Positions 7,610-12,389 of a DNA stretch of 12,389 nt are shown here, one piece after another (position 1 is the first letter of the stretch; each line of letters opens with the position of its first letter). Both the position numbers and the translations under genes were made by a program. The stretch spans positions 1 to 12,389 of the forward strand of contig LSSK01000462.1 of assembly GCA_001969505.1 (NCBI GenBank). The letters run 5' to 3'. This DNA comes from Zancudomyces culisetae (taxonomy: Eukaryota > Kickxellomycota > Harpellomycetes > Harpellales > Legeriomycetaceae). The notes under the pieces were generated by a model that searched no databases, was not told the DNA's origin, and saw only the letters and a program-made list of their open reading frames with translations.

Positions 7610-8129
7610 ACACATCAATCGTATTATTCTACTCATACAAAAATTATAGTTTTTCATTATATACACACAAACCATAAATTGATTTGCATATATTTTGGTA
7701 ATTAGAATGCAAATGCTAAAATTTGGGTTATAATTAAGTTTCATGCCATGATTTGATTATCAGTATTTATTCAGTCTTAAAAATGTCATATTTATAATAC
7801 TAGATAACTGTTAATTTCCTAATACTTTAGTATATACTCATTGAAATCTAGGTTATCAATATTATTCTATAGTGTCCATAGTATCGTTATAGTATATTTC
7901 TTTTTATTGAATTTCTTTTATGACTATTGCAGTTAATTATTTTACATATCGTTTATATTTATTCTAATATATTTATATTATAAGAATATAATCATTTACA
8001 ACTATTTATAACTTTAAATACTAGTTAAATTGTTATATCATAATATAATATAATTATTTTATCAAATTAACCAGATCTAAAATATATTATTTAGTCTTAA
8101 TAAGCAAACCTGGCTCATATATCAAAACA
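7610..8129. other. AT-rich spacer between solo LTR 2 and Gypsy element B
   Basis: No coding sequence can be supported. The only motif noted is a pair of inverted octamers, ATTTGCAT at 7682-7689 and ATGCAAAT at 7707-7714, 17 bases apart. They could bind POU-type factors but may be chance. The integrase and 3' LTR of element B would be expected in or left of this interval and are not recognisable. Confidence 0.45.
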
Positions 8130-8440
8130 TTCATACATAATATTTGATATCGTGTTGTGGTCATGTAAAATTTACTCAAGAACCTTGCGAGAAGGAACTG
8201 TGTCTCAAATACCGGTATCACTACGATAATGTCGGTATAAATTGTAAACTAGTCATATTATTTAACACTATAGTGGATATTGACTATTTATGACTAGACA
8301 TTTGCGTTCATAGCCAACAAATACATTAAATTCAATGGGCAATTAGAATGTATATTATTGGGTATACATATTTGATATATATAATGTCCTAACACCGCAC
8401 TGTCTGCATATCCGGAAGTTAAAGTTAACAGTATATAGTG
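8130..8440 (-). pseudogene. pol: Gypsy element B: RNase H remnant
   Basis: Directly downstream of the element B reverse transcriptase on the minus strand, a frame near 8390-8425 reads TSGYADSAVLGH, resembling the TxDAS-xx-AxGAVLxQ start of Gypsy RNase H. About 60 residues later (8150-8200) a frame reads ARFLSKFYMTTTRYQIL, matching the ASRxLSxxExNYxTTExExLA block in spacing and in part in residues. The catalytic Asp of the first block is not conserved and several stops and shifts lie between, so this is a badly decayed domain. Confidence 0.5.
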
Positions 8441-8469
8441 GAGTTAGTGGTAAACTTGTTTTGTTAGCC

Positions 8470-9514
8470 AAAGGAAGAAATTGTTTGTTTTACTTTTATA
8501 AAAGATTTTCTACAATTAAGATCCCAAATAAAATATGAATTTTTCTTTGTCAGGTTTTGGATAGGATACATCATTTCAGAATAGTTGGGAATAAATTTCC
8601 GAAAATATGATGTTAAAACTAATAAAGAACAAACTCCGCTTACATTAGGAGGTGGTTCTAAATTTTCTAAAACCTCTGTCTTCTTTGGGTCTGGTTGTAC
8701 CCCATTACTTGATTCAAGTATCCCAAATAAGTTAAAGATGGTTGTAAAAAACTACAATCGCTTAATTTTAGTCTCACATTGTTTACCTTTAATACCTCGA
8801 ATACCGTATTCAAATTATTTATGTGTTCTTGGTAGGTGTCCGAGTATACTGCTATATCTTCCAGATTTACCGTTACAAAATTGTAGAGGTAAGGTGCAAA
8901 AATTCGGTTCAATAACCGAGAAAAATGAGCTGGCGCATTTGATAGGCCAAACGGCATTACCAGAAATTCGTAAGTTCCGAATGGGCTTATAAAACTCGTA
9001 TATTTTCTTGAATCTGAAGCTTATGGGCACTGCCAATAACCTGAAGCACAGTCAAGCGTAGAAAAATATTTTTTTCCAGCCAACGAATCAATGCAATCGT
9101 CAATTCGTGGGATTGGGAATTTATCTTTGGTGGTTATGTCATTTAATTTTTTATAATTTATACAGAACCTTACTTTATTTACATCATGTACTAATCGAAT
9201 AGGGAAAGCCCAAGGTGAGTTACTTTTTTGAATCACTCTGTTCGAAAGCATTTTTTCGACTTCTTGTTTTATTATAGATTTTTTCTGCTCAGGATATTTG
9301 CTTAAGCGATACATGATAGGAGATGAGTTTTCAGGAATCGGAATTCGAAATTCGAGATTCCACCGGGTCTGCAATCTACCTCTTCAAATATTTCCTCGTA
9401 ACTACCAAGTAACTGGTCGACTGCCTGGATGTCAGCTTTATTTAAACTTCGATTTACATTTGTATTTTTATTCTCGGTCGGAGTTGTTAATTCTGATTTA
9501 ATTACACTATACAA
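8470..9514 (-). pseudogene. pol: Gypsy element B: reverse transcriptase, broken
   Basis: Read leftward, the N-terminal spacer EEIFEEVDCRPGG is followed after a frameshift near 9340-9370 by NSPWAFPIRLV, then KVRFCINYKKLND. The palm motif A block follows (FSTLDCASGYWQ, Asp at 9051-9053), then TAA at about 9018-9020, and in the same frame SPFGTYEFLVMPFGLSNAP (motif B, to about 8930). Motif C reads VNLEDIAVYS instead of the usual V-Y-L-D-D-I, so Tyr became Asn and the first catalytic Asp became Glu (8859-8861). A one-base frameshift near 8699 leads to PDPKKTEVLENL, then SYFRKFIPNYSEMM and LTKKNSYFIWD (to about 8490). Together these cover essentially the whole RT domain and connection. The element belongs to a different Gypsy lineage from fragment A. 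Confidence 0.93.
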
Positions 9515-9684
9515 TATAGGTGCAAACTCCCCATCTGAATCTTCGATATCGAAATCTGGTTATGACTCTGATTCAAGCTCTGACTCATCTAACATTTTTT
9601 TACTGTGCAGTGGTAAGTTGTATCTTTGGTCTTCCCATATTAAACTTATTGATTCATTATAATAGTCCAATTTATCTACTAATT

Positions 9685-10000
9685 TTGCAAAAAATATATT
9701 CCTAGTAGGACAGGAACAGTGCGGTTCTCCAGTACAATAAATTCCATGGGTATACAAATATCTTCCTCAAATATCAATGGTATGTATACACTTTCTCTTA
9801 TCCCTACTGTCACTCCTTTCACCTAAGTAATTACTATTGGTTTCTGGAGTTTGTTTCTCTTTAACTTTAACTTATTCGCAAAGTTCGTTTCAAAATAGAA
9901 TATGTTGTGCCTGAGTCAATAAACAAAAGGTCGACCTGGTCTTGATAGGAAGTCAACACATATGTAAGATTTTCATTTGAATTTCCTGATTTTTCTGTTT
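9685..10000 (-). pseudogene. pol: Gypsy element B: retropepsin protease, broken
   Basis: A frame entering near 9990 reads VDLLFIDSGTTYSIL, with the retropepsin active-site triad as D-S-G (codons 9909-9917). After a frameshift near 9895, a second frame continues about 65 residues with a stop near 9823 and ends in VPVLLGIYFL (about 9690-9717), the I-L-G-x-x-F-L flap-and-C-terminus signature of retroviral-type aspartic proteases. The length of about 100 residues is normal. It lies between the gag-like region and the RT, the usual Gypsy order. An acidic Ser/Glu-rich linker (DESELESES, around 9565-9590) joins it to RT. Confidence 0.85.
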
Positions 10001-10580
10001 ACATGGCTTATTTCTGTTTATCCTATTTATTTTTTTTACATGATTAAATTGTGCAACAAAATCAGATAACAATTTAGGCTGTGTTTGGATGAACTCCCTT
10101 ATCGACATAGGGATCTGGGAATCGAGTACTCGAGCTGGTAAGTACGAATGTATGTTTATTTTCTTTCTCGGCTTTTGATGAAATGTGGTCAGTCTATTTC
10201 TTCTTAATCTCTCCACTAGATGTTTATGTGGTACTGGAGGATCTGTCCACATTTTCCAATCTTTTAGGATTTTTTTGTTTATTTCTAAACTTCCGGGAGC
10301 CTGAATAGGGTTCACTGATGTTGCTGTGGTTAAAGGGTAACCATAGGTATCTGTGTTGGAATCTTATGTATTTGTACTGTGAAACTTAAAAAATGGTCTA
10401 ATTCCATTCGATTATCCTATTTATGACCCGGACTATTTCTTTTTGTGTGATGACCACGGCTATTACTGGGTTAACCGGTAGTATCTCTTCCAACGCTTCT
10501 TCTTGTCTACTGATAGCCGATAAATTAGGTTTCTAATTTTTTGTCAACTGCTTGAAATGTGTATATCCATTAGAATTCAT
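9953..10580 (-). pseudogene. gag: Gypsy element B: gag-like / protease-upstream region, broken
   Basis: A 120-codon open frame (10315-9953) includes DWKMWTDPPVPHKHLVERL, then SYLPARVLDS and SIREFIQTQPKLLSDFVAQF, and ends just as the protease frame opens. Further right, short minus-strand frames read RRSVGRDTTG and SNSRGHHTKRNSPGHK (about 10410-10500), an Arg/Ser/His-rich stretch that would suit the nucleic-acid-binding end of a Gag. No CCHC zinc knuckle is visible and capsid homology cannot be asserted by eye, so the assignment rests on position and composition. The right limit is uncertain; an ATG at 10578-10580 starts a short frame with a stop soon after. Confidence 0.5.
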
Positions 10581-11690
10581 TGTTTAAAACGATGGTGTCA
10601 CAATCTGGAAACAATGGAGTTTATTTATTAAAATTAAAATTATTGTATAGGAACGTTTACAAGATACTATTTTCTGAATCCTTAACAGTATTAATCGTAC
10701 CCTTTTTATTTTTATTTTATGACTTGATTTTCTACATTGCAAAGATAACGTTTCTGTTATTTAATGAATTTGATTATAAATATGAACATATTAAAATCAA
10801 TGGTAATAAAAATTAACAATGAAAAAATAATATTTAATTAAAATTCAAAAATCAATGGAGATTGTTGAAACCTTTTACTATGTTACCCATCAATTAATTA
10901 TTTCTGCGGATGTTAATCAGATGACCTAAATAGGTTTTAAAACATTCAAGCATCGGATCATGACAGATGACCTTTAATCCCACAAGTGATACAAGTAAGT
11001 ACTCATATATTTAGAATTTATGCTATGTTTTGTCAACAACACCAGTGATTTTATAATTTCAGTATATTCCACACACGAATTTTCAATTAGATTATTTTGA
11101 TTCTTATATACGGAGTAGATTATAATATATTAATAGCGTTAATAATAATTAAATTAATATTTTCAATTTTCTTTTGGCAATCATGAACGTAATATCAGTG
11201 CTCTAAAGTTATAATATAATATCTAATTGTAATATATTAGCCAGTACTATACAATGCTGTAAACAATTTTTATCTAAAAGTATAATATTTATACTATATT
11301 AAGTGAAACTAGTTTAAATACCTCAGAAGTAAAATATGATTCTAAAATGTTAGTTTTCAAAAAATATTTCCACCTAACTATATTATTAAAATGGATTTTT
11401 TGATGCCTAATATTAAATGAATTATTAGTGCAAATACTCATAAGCATCTTAACTTTATAAAAATTATAATTGTGAAAATTATTAGTTCGTCAACATAGAT
11501 TATTGGTCTAAATTTTATTTATTGATTGGTGAAAAGATGAAATATACATGTCTACCATTATTATTATGATTTATATAATCATTGTAAAATTATAATTCAA
11601 TATACATGTTTTCAATACTATTATTATTTAAAATTAATATATTTGAATATATTATTTAAAAGTCCAGATTAACATAATATTGAGATATAC
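10581..11690. other. AT-rich stretch, no supportable gene; small direct repeat
   Basis: The 5' LTR of element B would be expected here but no matching ends were found. A 78-codon plus-strand open frame (10580-10816) is hydrophobic and AT-driven, and I do not call it a gene. An imperfect direct repeat of about 33 bases begins AATATACATGT at 11541 and again at 11599 (58 apart), each copy followed by an ATTATTATT-type run. Confidence 0.4.
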
Positions 11691-11793
11691 TAATTTAATA
11701 TGTGTAACACAAACTAATAACTATTAAATGCATTGTAAAATGGAAATAATTAGTTATTCTGGGTGGATAGAAAATTCGTTTCGAGGATCTGTG

Positions 11794-11811
11794 GTTATTA
11801 TTATTGTTATT
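11794..11811. repeat. Short (TTA)n microsatellite, possible LINE 3' tail
   Basis: TTATTATTATTGTTATTT on the plus strand reads as an AAT/AAC-type simple repeat on the minus strand, about 95 bases beyond the stop of the LINE-like frame. Simple-repeat tails are common at the 3' ends of non-LTR retrotransposons. No target duplication was identified. Confidence 0.35.
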
Positions 11812-11903
11812 TGTGTTTGAGGAGATTGTTAATGGAGAATTGTTGAAAAAATTGAAAATTGATAGGAGATTTATAAAATGTTGGAGTGACATTATTTTTT
11901 TGG

Positions 11904-12388
11904 TCAATCAGGTTCAAATTCAAACAGGTTTTTCTTCTCATCATTGTTTTTGTTGTATACTTTGTAGTACATCCGCATGTATTCTTTCCATCTCAAGAAT
12001 AGTTGAAATGCGTTGTAGTTTTTTTCTGATAGTGCAGCCTCAGTTCTCGCTCTGAAAATATTCCAGATGGCTGATGCTAAAATAATTTTTATGTCTTTAA
12101 TACGGTGCCTAATTTTGTTGCATCCAGACATAATTTCTTCCCAATTGAAGTCGATTTTTTCAATTTTCCTGATTTTTTTCAAGTGTGATTGTCCAATGAA
12201 TGTTTTTTTTTCAGATTGGAAATTAAAAAGGAAAAAACATTATTCCAAAAACACTTGATTCTACTACAGTCAAAGTAGCCGTGTTTGATAGTTTCGGTTT
12301 CGTTTTTTTTACAGATTTTACAAAGCGAATTTTCTATCGATCCAGTCCAACTCGATACTGTTTTCCCGGTTACAATTGCCCCATGTAA
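11904..12388 (-). pseudogene. Non-LTR retrotransposon (LINE) ORF2 C-terminus, partial and frameshifted
   Basis: The sequence enters from the right edge and reads leftward. The first frame gives a C-x2-C-x9-H-x4-C zinc motif (codons 12266-12322; residues CKICKKNETETIKHGYFDC) followed by WNNVFSFLI. This CCHC-type domain lies after the reverse transcriptase in many LINE-class ORF2 proteins. A frameshift at a run of seven A (12172-12178 as T on the plus strand) leads to the second frame (12182-11904), with INFNWEE-like and then IILASAIWNIFRARTEAALS. That is the I-x-x-x-x-W-x-I-W-x-x-R helix typical of the extreme C-terminus of these proteins, followed by a charged tail and TGA at 11904-11906. The RT domain lies beyond the window. 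The clade (Jockey, I or R1-like) cannot be decided from this piece. Confidence 0.72.
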
Positions 12389-12389
12389 G

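Noticed and set aside
8249-8297. CTAGTCATA ... TATGACTAG inverted repeat
   Set aside because: Nine-base arms separated by 31 bases are expected by chance in sequence this AT-rich, and it falls inside the decayed RNase H of element B.
8585-8992. 135-codon plus-strand open frame
   Set aside because: It is the antisense of the element B reverse transcriptase, whose motifs are clear on the minus strand.
9298-9705. Several plus-strand open frames of 61-77 codons
   Set aside because: They are antisense shadows of the element B RT N-terminal spacer and protease linker.
10580-10816. 78-codon plus-strand open frame
   Set aside because: Hydrophobic, AT-driven composition, no recognised motif, no promoter or neighbour support, and a non-ATG start at its limit.
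11911-11921. GGTTCAAATTC, resembling a tRNA gene B box
   Set aside because: No A box, acceptor stem or cloverleaf fits around it, and it lies within the end of the LINE-like frame.

Overview
The window looks like gene-poor, extremely AT-rich animal nuclear DNA, most likely from an arthropod. A sap-sucking insect such as an aphid would fit, but that is an inference from composition and element types. I see no intact host gene, rRNA, tRNA, CRISPR array or prokaryotic operon. Almost everything recognisable is a decayed retrotransposon, and the value of the window is in how these elements are nested.

Layout from left to right. Positions 1-243 hold an open frame that enters from the left edge and has no recognised family. 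About 1300-2562 on the minus strand is a broken Ty3/Gypsy pol (element A: reverse transcriptase, RNase H and a possible integrase remnant). 2563-4101 is an AT desert. From 4102 to 6773 lies a nested DIRS-type tyrosine-recombinase retrotransposon on the plus strand. Its RNase H coding sequence (4572-4700, then 5168 to about 5460) is split by a 457-bp solo LTR (4706-5162) with TG...CA ends and a CTCAA target-site duplication. A second, inverted copy of the same LTR family abuts the DIRS on its left (about 4102-4571). The DIRS tyrosine recombinase follows (5427-6574) and is broken by frameshifts and stops, yet the catalytic Arg and Tyr positions can still be seen. Straight after its stop comes a 41-bp imperfect tandem repeat.

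Further right are a 93-bp hairpin element (6884-6976) and a second, unrelated solo LTR (7196-7604, TGTCA...TGACA ends, AATAC duplication). Its U3 carries a textbook heat-shock-element triplet, three ATTGCGCAG boxes, an E-box, a TATA box and an initiator. About 8130-10580 on the minus strand is a second, different Ty3/Gypsy element (element B: gag-like region, DSG protease, reverse transcriptase, RNase H remnant). After another AT-rich stretch, 11904-12388 on the minus strand is the 3' end of a non-LTR (LINE-type) ORF2 with a CCHC zinc motif, running off the right edge.

None of these elements appears able to move by itself. The supported history is: DIRS insertion first, then LTR elements landing inside it, then loss of internal regions by LTR-LTR recombination (two solo LTRs with matching duplications), then mutational decay toward AT. 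I found no convincing new multi-gene system. The best leads are the two complete solo LTRs with readable core promoters, the stress-type promoter layout of the second one, and the 41-bp array at the DIRS 3' end.
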